Of a stretch of 64,000 bases of DNA, positions 32,532 to 43,052 are shown one piece after another (position 1 is the stretch's first letter; every line of letters starts with the position of its first letter). The notes under the pieces were generated by a model that had not been told where the DNA came from, did no database searches, and saw only the letters and a program-made list of their open reading frames with translations. Made by a program: the position numbers and the translations under genes. Source of the DNA: Amblyomma americanum (lineage: Eukaryota > Arthropoda > Arachnida > Ixodida > Ixodidae); the NCBI RefSeq assembly GCF_052857255.1, contig NC_135505.1, positions 57,531,368-57,595,367 on the forward strand, read 5' to 3'.

Positions 32532-32623
32532 CCCGTCTCATTGAAAGAAGGAATGAGCGCGTTAATAGATTGTTTAGTGCAATTAACTCGTTCATTCATT
32601 CATTCATTCATTCATTCAATCAG
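32532..32623. mobile_element. 92-bp palindromic insertion with ATTC repeats inside the RT
   Basis: It splits the RT motif E-N-Q | T-G. The insertion begins CCCGTCTCATTGAA and its right side plus the next bases reads TTCAATCAGACGGG, near-perfect inverted repeats. An (ATTC) run of seven units (32591-32618) lies inside. AATCAG occurs just before and at the end of the insert. The 92-base length changes the frame by two, which explains the frame change across it. Confidence 0.65.
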
Positions 32624-33241
32624 ACGGGCGTCCCCAAGCACAGCTGCACGGCAGACTCTATCGCCAATGTTGTCCCCCGCCTGCAAGAAACCAAGCAAAA
32701 ACGAGATGTCGCCCAGCTGGTTCTCCTGGACGTTCAGGCAGCCTTCGATAGCCTGCCGCACACCTCCATCGAGCTGGCCCTGGAAGAACTCGAAGTGACC
32801 GGGCGGTTGCGTCGCTTTGTCACCGCCTTTTTCTCTAAGTGCTCAATGCAGGTCCGCATCGAGGGCAGCCTGAGCTCTCCCCGCCCTATCTCCTCTGGGG
32901 TCCCTCAGGGCTCCGTATTCTGCCCATTCCACTTTAACCTCTTTATGGCCGGCCTCCCGGACGCAATTTAGCAGGGTCGCTGACATAACGTCTTTTGCTC
33001 CCCCTACACAGACGGCCCCGCCCTCTGGGTGCGTGCCTCAAAATGCACATCACATCTTCCAGGCATTCCCTCCAGCAAGCCTTGGACGAGGTACAGCAAT
33101 TCCTGGTATCGAAAGGCCTTGTGCTCCCCTCCACAAAATCGGAGGCGCTCTTCGTCCTTCAGCGGGTGCAAGGGCTACGTCAAGTATCCAGGCACTGGAG
33201 ATTTATGGCGCCAATCTGCCCTGGAAACAGCAATTGAGGTA

Positions 33242-33733
33242 CAGGCGCGGCCAGAATAATACGGAGCACAGGAACGGTCGCAGATCTGCGGAGAACTGCT
33301 TATGCGTGCTACCTAGCAAGAGCATCAGGAACTCTGCGTGTCGGCACGCGCAAAGAGGCGTCGGGGCATGGACCCATTTTTTTTGCCGCAGGTCTATCGG
33401 TGTCACTGCTTAACGTATGGCCTGCATGCCTGCATCGAAGGAAAAGCTTCGCGCTTCGTAGCGCAACACAGCTTGACACTCGGCGCACGACATCGACAAT
33501 AAACTCAACCCGCTTGGAGGAAGGCATCACCTCGCGGAATTGATCGCAACGGCTCAGCATCTTTCGAACAAAGATAACGCCAGGGTTCACGCAGAGTGGG
33601 CTTCGGTGGCGGGTACTCTCTCTGCGCGCGGACGGTTAAGTGTTTCTTTCTGTCGTTTATAGGTGGCGCTTAGATGCAGTTTCTCCTTAATGCGTCGCCT
33701 GTCGTGTGCTCTGTATTATTCTAGCCGCGCCTG
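33242..33733. mobile_element. 492-bp TA-flanked MITE (Tc1/mariner-like ends)
   Basis: Terminal inverted repeats start CAGGCGCGG at both ends and continue through AGAATAATAC and GAGCACA; looser pairing extends to about 70 bp. TA flanks both sides (33240-33241 and 33734-33735). Removing the element and one TA (494 bp) rejoins the interrupted reverse transcriptase in frame, L-R-Y to L-G-L-T. There is no coding capacity, so transposition would need a transposase from elsewhere. Confidence 0.88.
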
Positions 33734-34613
33734 TACCTCGGTCTTACTATTGACCATTGTCTGACGTGGATACCGACAGACAAGTCCCTTTTACTCCACA
33801 TGGACCGCGTCGGCTGAGCAGCCGAGCGCCTCCTAGCACGTGACAAGGGCCGCACGGCTACCTGGGCCATCCGGTTGTTTGAAGCAGCAGCCACGTCGAC
33901 AATCCCTTATGTGCTTCCCTTCGCGACTCTCAAGACTACGTGGTTCAACCACCCTGAAACCGCCAGGCAAAAATGGGTGCGCCGCCTTCTAGATGTCTCG
34001 CGGAGCTCTCAGACCCCAGCCACCCTAGCAGATGCGGTGGTGTACGCGCTCAATCTCCTGCTCCTCCAGAGAAGCCTCACTCACAATAACCTGCTCTGCC
34101 ATGTTCCTGAAGGCGGTGCACGCTGTGAACGCCTTATGGGACGTCCCCACTCTGGGATGGGAATTCTTTCCACTGCCTACATCAAAATCCTAGGCCATCC
34201 TACTCCGCGCACATAAATGGGTCTCCGGTGTCCTTTGCAGTGACGCAGAATGACTTTGACGGTCCCATTTTCACAGGGTAAGGGCCTTACACCCAGACCA
34301 GAGGATCGCTGCCTACATACCTTGCCGCCATCTCTCGGACCCGCTGCGCAGGCGGCAACGAGCCGTACTCCTGCACCAGTGCATCGGGTGTACCTGCACG
34401 CCCTCCATTTTGTATGCCTGCGGCTACACCCCCTCTCCTACCTGCCCCTTCTGCGGTGACACGGGGACAATCGGCCACCTGCTGCTTGCGTGCCAGAAGC
34501 ACGACACCTCCCGACAACCACTTAAGGCGGGATACCGGGCTCTCGGTCTCCCGTCAACCACAGATAACGAACTCCTCTTCTTGACTCAAGTCCTCGTCGC
34601 CACTCACCGCTAG

Positions 34614-35204
34614 GCGAAGGCACTTGTGTTAAACCCCATCATAGATTCTGCGTTAGGACGGTGAGAAATATGACGCGAAGTCCCAGTACCGTCGACGTCC
34701 TCAACCCCCTCGAGCAGCCTACACGCCTTCGACCGTCCTGCCCCTACCTCCGGCTTCAGCGACCGATCTGCTTGGTTCCTCCTACGGGGCTTCACGACCG
34801 GACGGAGGCCATGATCTTGTCTTCTCTCTGCTCGATGCTGGCACACTTCCAGTGCGTCGAGGCTCTTCCAGGTCTGTCTGCCTGGTGATTGCACACACTC
34901 CCAGGGCCTCGCGGCTCTTCCCCTTCTCCCTGCCCGGTGCTTGCATACTCATAGTGCACTGCGGCTATTACCGTCCTGGTGCAAGCTGATGCTGTTGCGG
35001 CGACGGTCCGGCCGCAATACCCTACCACCCCCAGCCAAAGAGCCCACTCAAAGCTTCGACGAAGGCGACCCCTTTACACCCGCTCCCCATCCCTCCCTCA
35101 CCCCCTACCCCTGATCCAAAAGACTGGTGCCACTACACGGCCAACATAATCTGGGACCAGTATACCATGCCCAGAATAATTCTTAGCACCAACCACCGCC
35201 ACCA
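34614..35204 (+). other. Probable 3' UTR of the non-LTR element at 31760-34613
   Basis: C-rich sequence after the zinc motif, with a loose tandem duplication (GAGGCTCTTCC... and GCGGCTCTTCC... near 34858-34990). No clear poly(A) or microsatellite tail is visible, so the end is uncertain. Confidence 0.45.
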
Positions 35205-35440
35205 TCATCCGCTGCGCGGCGAGATCAACCCGCCGTCGAGGCTGGTTTCGCGGCAAGCGCCTTGCCGTCGGCCGCGCGCCGAGCGCGGTTTTCCGTCAGT
35301 GTGCTCGTACCTTTACGGAACACTTCTTCTAGCGAAGGTGATTTACCATCAGCCTGGGTAGACTTCTCTGAAGCCGAGCCTCGAGCTCCTTTTCCAGGAA
35401 GGCCACCATCTCCTGGGGAGCCATCTTTTCAAATTGCAGG
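35205..35440 (-). repeat. Partial member of the dispersed repeat seen at 16.4 and 31.4 kb
   Basis: The reverse complement contains ACGGAAAACCGCGCTCGG and GGCGGGTTGATCTCG, matching the start of 16425-16730. The rest diverges. Confidence 0.4.
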
Positions 35441-36074
35441 TAGCGTCAGAATAGACGGCTGCTTTTCCCTGCCACCGCTGCTCTCAATACATTCGTTAGG
35501 TTGGGGCAACCTAAAAAGAATGAAAAACAATAACCCCCTGCCTGCACCACAGACGCACAACAGGCTTAATCCAATGTTAAAATTAATGAAAAGGCCCGAA
35601 GGCAATGGTATGATTTTGCCACCCGTAGGTGAGGAAATGGAAAAAAAGGGAGGGAGGTAAAATGCTGCATAGCGACACACAACCGGGAAAGCGGGCTCGG
35701 GGAGATTTCCCTGATCTCTGCTCTCATTACAAAATTTATTGTGGAATGATTAAAAAACGAAAAAGAAAGTCCCTCACAGGGAGAACTGGGGTTCAGAGAG
35801 AACTTTGGTTCTGGGGCTCGTGCTGTGGGTGTTCCCGGACGTGTTCTTGCTGGCTGCTGCAGTTCTCTGCTTCTCCTGGTGTTTCCGGCTTGTTCATCAT
35901 TGGTGAGCCCGTACTACGTTGGGGGTTTTCGCCAAGGCGTAGGTTAAGACGCAGTTCATGTGAACCTGAAGGTGCGTTTTAATGAGAGATGTCGTTGACC
36001 TCCCCAGGTGAAGGGTTGACAGGTTTGTTTTCCAGCTTGCCAGCCCAGAGCCTACCGCTTGAGTCCTTCAAAAA
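35441..36074 (+). other. Unassigned DNA, probably 5' UTR of I-like copy 2
   Basis: No gene seen. The stretch 35690-36070 directly precedes ORF1 and may be its 5' untranslated region with an internal promoter, but no motif proves this. Confidence 0.4.
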
Positions 36075-37289
36075 AATGACATTGATGCAATTCCAGTGGC
36101 TCTCCTCCCAATCAGTGAGGATGCGGTCAAAATGAAATCCCCCAAACTTATTCAACAGGAGCTAAGATCATTGACAGACCACTATCTGCAGATCTCTGAA
36201 GCGCGTCCAGTTGGCCGTAGAGGCATTTTGTGCAAGTCCTAAGACTTCGCTTGTGCTGCAGACTTGCTTCAGTGCAAAATTTTCAGCTCACTGCCCGTGA
36301 AAGCATTCATTCCCAAACAGCTTGCATGTGTCAAGGGTATCGTACGTGGTGTCGACTCATCATCATCTCCGCAAGAAATTCTAGAAGAATTTCAGGATGC
36401 AGGAGTTGGGGTCCTCTCAGTCTACCGCTGTGGTGGAAAGATAAATGGCTTGCGGGTTGCTACTGAGTCTGTAAAAACAACTTTTGATGGCTCTTCCTGC
36501 CCTCTTGAATTAAAAAGTTGGCCGATTGTATACCATGTAGACACTCTGGAACCCCGTCCTCTTCAATTCACCGACCGCTGGTGGTTCGGGCATAGCGGCA
36601 AAGCATGCAAGTCAGAGACACGCTGCATTTTATGTGGAGAAGGTCATTCTGCTAATAACTGGACCTCAGAGCAGCCTCATTGTTGCCTCTGCAGCAACAT
36701 CCACTCAGCTGATGATGCCGACTGCGCAAAACGTTGTGTACAGCGTAGTTTGTTGGAAATTATCAAAGAGAAGCGGGGCTCAAGAGCCGATGCTTACGCT
36801 GTTCTTAAAACGAAAAACGACTCATGCTAGTCATGTGCGCGCTTCTGTTGTGGGCATTGAGTCCATCTTGACAGCCTCAATTGTGACCACAGTAGGAAAA
36901 GCCCTTAATAATGTGGTTGATCGAAGGCTAAACACTTTTTCTGAGGAGTTGGCTCAGTTTGTTGCTGTTCGATCTGTGTCACCATCAACATCCGCTCTGG
37001 CAGCAACGCCTGCATCTGTTTGAGCTTGTGCAGCTAGTGCGAGCCGCTCAACATCGCCTCCTCATGCTCCCTAGGTCCCACCTAACCTCCCTGTTCCTAG
37101 CAGTGCATGTCGCACCGATATCTGCACGACAGATGTCGAAATATCGTGCCCTACGCAGAAGCCCCGTGCTTCCTCGTCACCATCTAAATCAAGTTGTCCA
37201 CAGATGAAAGCTAAAAAACGACCACCCAAACTTCTTCCCCGTCCTGATAGTCTTAAAGAGGCGGTGTCTGCCTCTTCAATTGGTCCGTA
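36075..37289 (+). pseudogene. I-like copy 2 ORF1 (Gag-like protein with zinc knuckles)
   Basis: Clear segments are M-K-S-P-K-L-I-Q-Q-E-L near 36131, V-K-A-F-I-P, V-R-G-V-D, W-P-I-V-Y-H-V-D, then knuckle-like C-x2-C-G-E-G-H and C-C-L-C...H motifs (36580-36735). A helical tail follows: S-V-V-G-I-E-S, G-K-A-L-N-N-V. A frame change occurs near 36810 and again before 37080. The protein would coat the RNA and act as a chaperone in the retrotransposition particle. Known from the I superfamily; the exact clade is inferred. Confidence 0.78.
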
Positions 37290-37309
37290 ATCATGGCAGG
37301 TATCAAAGG

Positions 37310-40300
37310 GTTGCAATGAAATTGCCGCTTCGTATTGTCTTCTCTTCCATATCTAGAAGTACTTATTCGATAACATACACCTGATATTGTGCTTTTACAA
37401 GAGACGTGCTTATCACCTTATAAACCATTTTCAATTAGAAACTTTCGAGTATTCAGGTCAGATGGCAATGTTGGAAGGGGAAGTGGATTGTTAACCATGC
37501 TTTCTAAACATTTATGTCATCAGGAATATATCTCTAAGAAAATTATCCTCCCTGGCTGTGAGCTTTTAGCGATAAAAAAATTCATTTCTGCATTGTGCCT
37601 GTATTACATTTGCTAATGTCTATTTTCGTTTAGGTGTACGCAGGACAGACTCTTTAGACCGCTTAGTGACTGGCACAAGCAGTGCAGTCATCGCAGGAGA
37701 TTTTAACTCTCACCATAGTGACTGGGAAAGACGTAGTGATTCCCGCAGCCAGCTTCTCTGGTCGTGGCGGTCTGCAAATGCTGTACGCTGCTGCAATTCC
37801 AGAGAAATAACCTTTATGCGAAGGGTTACTCGCTCAGCCACTGACTTAACTTTATCAGCAGGTAGGCTAGAGGTGACTGATTGGTCGACTTAGGATTCGG
37901 GTACATCTAGTGACCACTTTCCTATAACTTTCACTATCCGGCTATCTCCGATAAATACTATTTGTGTAAGGCATAAATTTGTCAACCTCCATATTTATAA
38001 AAATATTATGTCCGCCTCAATTGCCTCTCTAGTTAGTACAAGCCGGGATGACGGAGCGCAGCAGACGGTTTCCTTTTTGCAAAATGCAGTAGGCCACTCA
38101 ATATTCACTGTGCCCGCAGCAGCCTCTAATAAAAAGCCGTCTTCTTGGTGCACAGAAGAATGTGAGAAGGCCTATCATCTCAGAAAAGCGGCCTGGTAGA
38201 GGCTATCCTGGAACCACAGTCCAGCTAATTGGTTAAATTACAAATTTTTCTCTGCATCTTTGAAAAGAACAATTGCAAAAGCCAAGGAAGAGTAAAACCA
38301 AAATTTAATCACATATCGTTCCAATCCTCGTAATCGGACGGCCCTGTATAGATTTATGGAACGTAACAACCGTTCCGCAGTCCCTCTCCTTCCTAGCTGA
38401 ACAGTGTTATCAACACAAAATGCTCAGGAAACACTGGAGCGTATTGCTCAAGGATTTGCATTACGTTTCCAGACGCAGAGAAACGTCACTTTGTGCACAA
38501 TCTCACACTCTTCGAAACATACCGAGGGTGACGCATCAGAGCTCTTTTCAGTCCTGGCAATGTTGCATCCTGGAGCTTCTGAACAAGATGGTGTCATTGT
38601 TGGTGTGATTAAAACTTTGGCCCAGGATTTTAGAAGCGACCTCTTAGATATCGTCAATTGTTTTTGGAAAATGCTAGAATTCCAAGCTTTTGGAAGACAG
38701 CGAAATTGATTTTTTTAATGAAAGATGCAGGAAAAGGATACGTTTAGATAACATTCGGCCAATTGCGCTAACTTCAAATTGAGTCAAATTAATGGAAGTA
38801 ATAGTGCACAGTCGCGTCACAAAGCATGTTCATGACGTCAACGGTCTCAGCTCAGCCCATATTGGCTTTCGACGCGGATTCTCTACATGGTCCGCGCATG
38901 TGGATCTAGAGAGCAGAATTCGGCTTTCGCTATGCAGAAGGGAAGTTTCAGCTTTGGTGACTCTTGATATAGCAAAGGCCTATGACAGTGTAAAACATAC
39001 TATATTCTTAACATACTTGCTCAGTTACATCCTCCAACCAACATTTATGCGTGGATATCTGAATGTCTGAAGGACAGATACTTTTACTGCACAGAGGTAA
39101 CCCTATGTTCTAATACATATTATCAATCAAGAGGTGTGCCGCAAGGATCGGTGCTATCCCCGCTTCTTTTTAGTACTTTGGTTAGTGGCATCCCAATTCG
39201 TCCTGATATAAGTTTTTGTGTATGCTGATGACAGCTTTTTTCGCCTCGGTCATGGATATCCATTCCCTTTACCAGATTCTGCAGGAATATTTGAATGATC
39301 TTGGAGTATGGTTGCACGGTATTAATTTAGCCGTGAATGTTGACAAATACGGTGTGTTGCATGGTATTTCCTCATGACACGCCTTTGAACATTTCATTAG
39401 TCCATCGCTCTAACCAGATTCCACAAGTAGAGCCCGTTAAATATCTAGGTGTTACTTATTACCTCGCATTAGATTAGAGCATACATATAAAGAACAATGT
39501 GTCTAAAGGAGAACGCGCTCTAGGCCGGCTGACAAGAATCGCCAATAAAAAGTTTGGGATGCTCCGCGACACATTATTGTTACTATCCAAAGCCTATGTA
39601 AGACCTATACTTGAATTCGGTTGCATTCTGTTCTCTGGTAGTGCAAAGTACAGGATTCAACCCTTAATCTTACTATAAAGGCGCGCTCCACGTCCGTGCC
39701 TAGGTCTCCCAAAATCAGTTTCAAACGCCCTGTTTTATCCGGCAGCCCGTATCCCTGATTTAAGTTCCCGCTTTCAAATACTCACGGTGCGAAGTTTCCT
39801 CAGGTCGTTGGACCCGGTGACTGATGTCAGTACTCCTATTTTTGTGTCTCAGCCTGCCTTATTCTTTTCTGATCATTGGCCACGGTATCAAATGCCACAA
39901 ATTCTTTTAACGCAGAACCTTTTAACACCGATTGGTGTTGATCTCAGTTCTTTGCACTGGGTTGTTGACACGCCGGCAGCAGTGGAATTCCATTTTGACC
40001 ACATCTTCTCATCTCATGCGAAACACATACCGGCAAACATTTTAAACGGCCTTTTCTCTGATCACATAGAGGAATACTCCTATCATATGGTACTTTCCAC
40101 CGATGCCTCCGTCAGCTACGAAAAAGCTTCAGTAGGTATCTTTTCGCAGGATTTGGCCTGAAACTATTCTTTCCACATCCCTGATTCATTCCTATCATCT
40201 TTTCAGAATATTTGGCTCTTGGATTGGCCCTGCACAAAATTCCGTCATGTGTCTTGGTCCCATGCACTTTGAAGGAGGTATGTTTTTTCTGGGTCCCTGG

Positions 40301-40835
40301 CCATGCAGGTATTCATTCAAATGAGATGGCTGATTACTTAGCAAAGTCAGCTGTTTACGGGTCAGTGACACATCCTGTCCCGAATTTGAGCCTTCTGGCT
40401 ATTTACAGGTTTCAGCGGTTACATCACATATCAGCCAGGTTACGTGATCCCTTACTGAACACCATTGATTATCAGCACTTAGCTTATAATTTGAATGTCC
40501 GTTCGTGTAAAACTACGCTGTGTGAGGTATTAGTGACGCGGTTGCGGTGCAGGATTCCCACTTTGAATTTATATCTATGCAGGTGTGGGTTGACACCGAC
40601 AAACATATGTGACGCATGCGGGGAAGTTGAAACTCTAGACCATTTTCTGCTCTACTGTCCACAGTTCGCCCTTCCGAGGAAGATTCACGTGGAAGTTCCT
40701 CTCTCCAGGTTAGGGCTCTCGTTATCTCTGCCAATGTTATTATCTTTCGGTGCAAGCGCCAATGGATTTTCTTTGGGTTCAATTTGTGGCATTCTCCATG
40801 ATTACATAATTGCAACTGGTAGGTTGATTTGCTAA
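37310..40835 (+). pseudogene. I-like copy 2 ORF2 (endonuclease, RT, RNase H, zinc motif)
   Basis: Endonuclease: L-L-Q-E-T-C (37392), G-R-G-S-G-L-L, G-D-F-N-S-H-H-S-D-W (37694-37723), and W-C-T-E-E-C linker (38147). RT: S-A-H-I-G-F-R-R-G, L-D-I-A-K-A-Y-D-S (38964-38990), R-G-V-P-Q-G-S-V-L-S-P-L-L-F (39133-39174), Y-A-D-D near 39220, and V-K-Y-L-G-V near 39440. RNase H: S-T-D-A-S-V-S (40100) and V-P-G-H-A-G-I-H-S-N-E-M-A-D (40298-40339). The C-terminal zinc motif is C-D-A-C...H...C (40609-40650). At least six frame breaks are present. Domain order and RNase H place it in the I group. Confidence 0.87.
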
Positions 40836-41052
40836 TTCTTTTAAAATTCTCCGAGGTCTTCTTTTTTCATCAAAATTCTGTCTTTTATTTTACTTTAAAT
40901 ATTCTACTGTCGTTTCTATTCATACATTTTTCAAAATTCACGCTTGGTTCTAAAATTTTATCGCAATCTTCTATGGAAGTTTCCTTGTTTATGCCACTAC
41001 AGCTTGGCCAATCCCACAATGTGGATATGTGCCCTGCCTTAAGAGGACATAG

Positions 41053-41142
41053 ACGAAGAAGAAGAAGAAGGAGGAGGAGAAGAAGAAGAAGAAGAAGGAG
41101 GAGGAGGAGGAGGAGGAGGAGGAGGAGGAGGAAGAAGACCAT
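41053..41142 (+). repeat. GAA/GGA microsatellite, likely 3' tail of I-like copy 2
   Basis: A pure purine run of AAG and AGG units directly follows the 3' UTR. Simple-repeat tails are typical of I-group elements. The run has probably expanded since insertion. Confidence 0.75.
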
Positions 41143-41288
41143 GGACCTGGGTTGAAGAAGAAGGCCTTTGTTCCCCCCTCCCCCTCTGCCGTCCGACTGT
41201 CCGGCTCACTCAATCTTTCGTAAGGAGCCTACATGTACCGCCTCGCTTAGGGAGGGGGCATCCCGGCATCTAAAACAGCCTAAAATAG

Positions 41289-41663
41289 TGCCGCGAAGCT
41301 TGCTTTTTGTCTGATCTTCTTATCGCGGCAGGCACGCCGCTTTACCAATTTTCTGGGACGCGAGACGCGACCAGAGTTATCTCGGTTTTTCCTAGCCTCG
41401 CGCAAGTGTACCTACTATGTTCTGGAACTTTCCTTGCCGCCTTTAAAATCGAGCACGGCTAAGAGCGGCGGGCACTCTGTTAGTCGACGACCGCCGAGCA
41501 CGTTCGCTGCTATCGCCGCCGCTGAGTTTTCAGAGCTGTTCTTAGTGGGCGTAAGCCAGCCTATTAAAGTATTCTCTTACGAGCTGCTCTGTGCCTTCCT
41601 CAAGACCGGACCCCAGTCGGTGCTACGTTACCCCGGCGGAGTTCCCGTCACCACCTCGTGACA
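41289..41663 (+). repeat. 5' LTR of Gypsy copy C
   Basis: Starts TGCCGCGAAG and ends CTCGTGACA. 375 bp, the same length as the 3' LTR. Confidence 0.95.
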
Positions 41664-41665
41664 TC

Positions 41666-41681
41666 TGGTGGAGGTGCTGGG
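41666..41681 (+). promoter_or_regulatory. Primer binding site, tRNA-Ala type (copy C)
   Basis: TGGTGGAGGTGCTGGG begins two bases inside the LTR. Its complement CCCAGCACCTCCACCA fits the 3' end of a tRNA-Ala acceptor with CCA. The tRNA match is from memory of tRNA-Ala sequences. Confidence 0.65.
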
Positions 41682-41684
41682 TAC

Positions 41685-42997
41685 ATGCACCCAACCCAAC
41701 CTGGAAGATCCGCCGTAGAGAACGAGAGCCAAGAAGATCCCGAGGTACGACACAGCCGCCGTCTTCAAGGCCTGCAAGCTCAGCACGGATTACTATCGGA
41801 TCCTACTCGACAACGCCAACAAGCTCCAGCGCCCACCATGACCGAGCCAGCGACGTCCACCCCTGTCATGCTCCACCAGCCACGGGTGCCTCCAACCTTC
41901 CATGGCTACCCTGGCGACGACCCGGAAGATTGGATAGACAACTTTGAGCGCGTGGCTACATTTAACTGGTGGGAAGATGACATCAAGCTCCGCTATGTTT
42001 TCTTTTCCCTTGACGGTCCTGCAAGAACGTGGTACGAAAACCACGAGACTACCTTGAAGACCTGGAAATTATTCAAGTCTGAAGTCGTGAAGGCGTTTAC
42101 CAACATTCTCCGGAAGGAAAAGGCGCAGATGCTGCTGGACTCACGGATGCAGCACCCAAACGAAACTGTCAGCATGTACGTCGAAGAAATGCAGCGTCTT
42201 TTCCGCCAAGCTGACCCGAATATGACGGAGGAGAAGAAAACCGGATATCTAATGCGGGGCGTAAAGGAGTCTCTTTTCGCTGGCCTCGTACGAAATCCGC
42301 CCAAGACTGTCGCCGAATTCGCCGAAGAAGCGTCAACGATTGAGAAGACCCTAGACGCCCGCACAAGGCAGTACAACCGACCACCGCAGGTCTGCTCCAG
42401 CTTTCCGGACACGACGACTACAACCAGCGACTTGCGGGAGATCATCCGTGAAATCGCCCGCGAAGAACTACGCCGGCTGCTGCCATCATCTTCACAACCT
42501 CAAGTAGCGAGCCTGACGGAAGTCGTCCGTGAAGAAGTGCGGCATGCGCTTGGCTCCCCTTCTGCGACGACTGAACCTCAAGCTCCAGCCATGAGTTACG
42601 TCGCTGCAGTACGCAAGCCCGCGCCTCGACGTTCACCCCAAGCAATATTCGACGTGAGCCAGCAGTGCTGGTCCGCCGCCCTCCGGGCCCCGCCCACCCG
42701 ACCTACGAACAACGTTCGGGCCCAAGGAAATGCGACACCTGGAGAACCCGTGACAACCGTCCGCTGTGCTTCCACTGCGGTGAAGCCGGTCACGTCCTGC
42801 GTCACTGCCCGTTCCGACGCATCGGTCTTCGCGGATTCGCCGTTGACGCACCACGACCACGCTTCGGCCAACATCCACAAGAAATCGACGACTACCTGCG
42901 CCGCGACGATTACGTGTCGAGCCGATTTTCCCGCTCACCCTCGCCGCGAGCCTCGCGCTTCACGTCGCCCTGCCACAGCTACGCAGCGGCTGTGTGA
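41685..42997 (+). pseudogene. gag: Gypsy copy C gag, one frameshift
   Basis: The ATG at 41685 is the first after the primer site and opens a Gag of normal length. The capsid region has P-P-T-F-H-G-Y-P-G-D-D-P-E-D-W and W-Y-E-N-H-E-T-T-L-K-T-W, typical of Retrotrans_gag. Between about 42650 and 42680 the conserved reading moves to another frame, where the zinc knuckle C-F-H-C-G-E-A-G-H-V-L-R-H-C (42767-42808) lies, followed by a basic Ser/Arg-rich tail ending at 42997. The original frame runs on without homology to 43052. A one-base loss or two-base gain would explain it, so the copy makes Gag without its RNA-binding knuckle. Confidence 0.9.
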
Positions 42998-43052
42998 GGA
43001 AGGTCCCCCAGCCCCCGTAGGGGAAACTGAAAACAGCAACCTTAGGAGGTGA

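Larger units (their letters stand above)
31760..34613 (+). pseudogene. Non-LTR retrotransposon ORF2 remnant (RT and C-terminal zinc motif)
   Basis: The linker (31829-32161 region) leads into reverse transcriptase: S-Y-R-P-F-S-L-T-S-A-A-C-K near 32415-32455, F-F-S-E-N-Q up to 32531, then after a 92-bp insertion T-G-V-P-K-H-S-C-T-A-D-S-I-A-N. Next come L-L-D-V-Q-A-A-F-D-S, G-V-P-Q-G-S near 32900, and Y-T-D-G near 33010 in place of Y-A-D-D, so the catalytic box is lost. L-R-Y and L-G-L-T-I-D are separated by a 492-bp MITE. The C-terminal zinc motif is C-P-F-C-G-D...H...C at 34444-34500. Stops and frame shifts are frequent. This family differs from the I-like copies; its clade is uncertain. Confidence 0.82.
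36075..41143 (+). mobile_element. I-like non-LTR retrotransposon, copy 2
   Basis: ORF1 (36075-37289) and ORF2 (37310-40835, endonuclease, RT, RNase H, C-terminal zinc motif) are in the usual order, followed by a 3' UTR of about 200 bp and a GAA/GGA microsatellite tail (41053-41142). About 5 kb, near full length. Same family as copy 1 on the minus strand. Many stops and frameshifts show it is dead. Confidence 0.88.

Noticed and set aside
40885..41213. Leu-rich, Ser-rich or Arg-rich translations at 41.05-41.14 kb
   Set aside because: They are translations of the GAA/GGA microsatellite.
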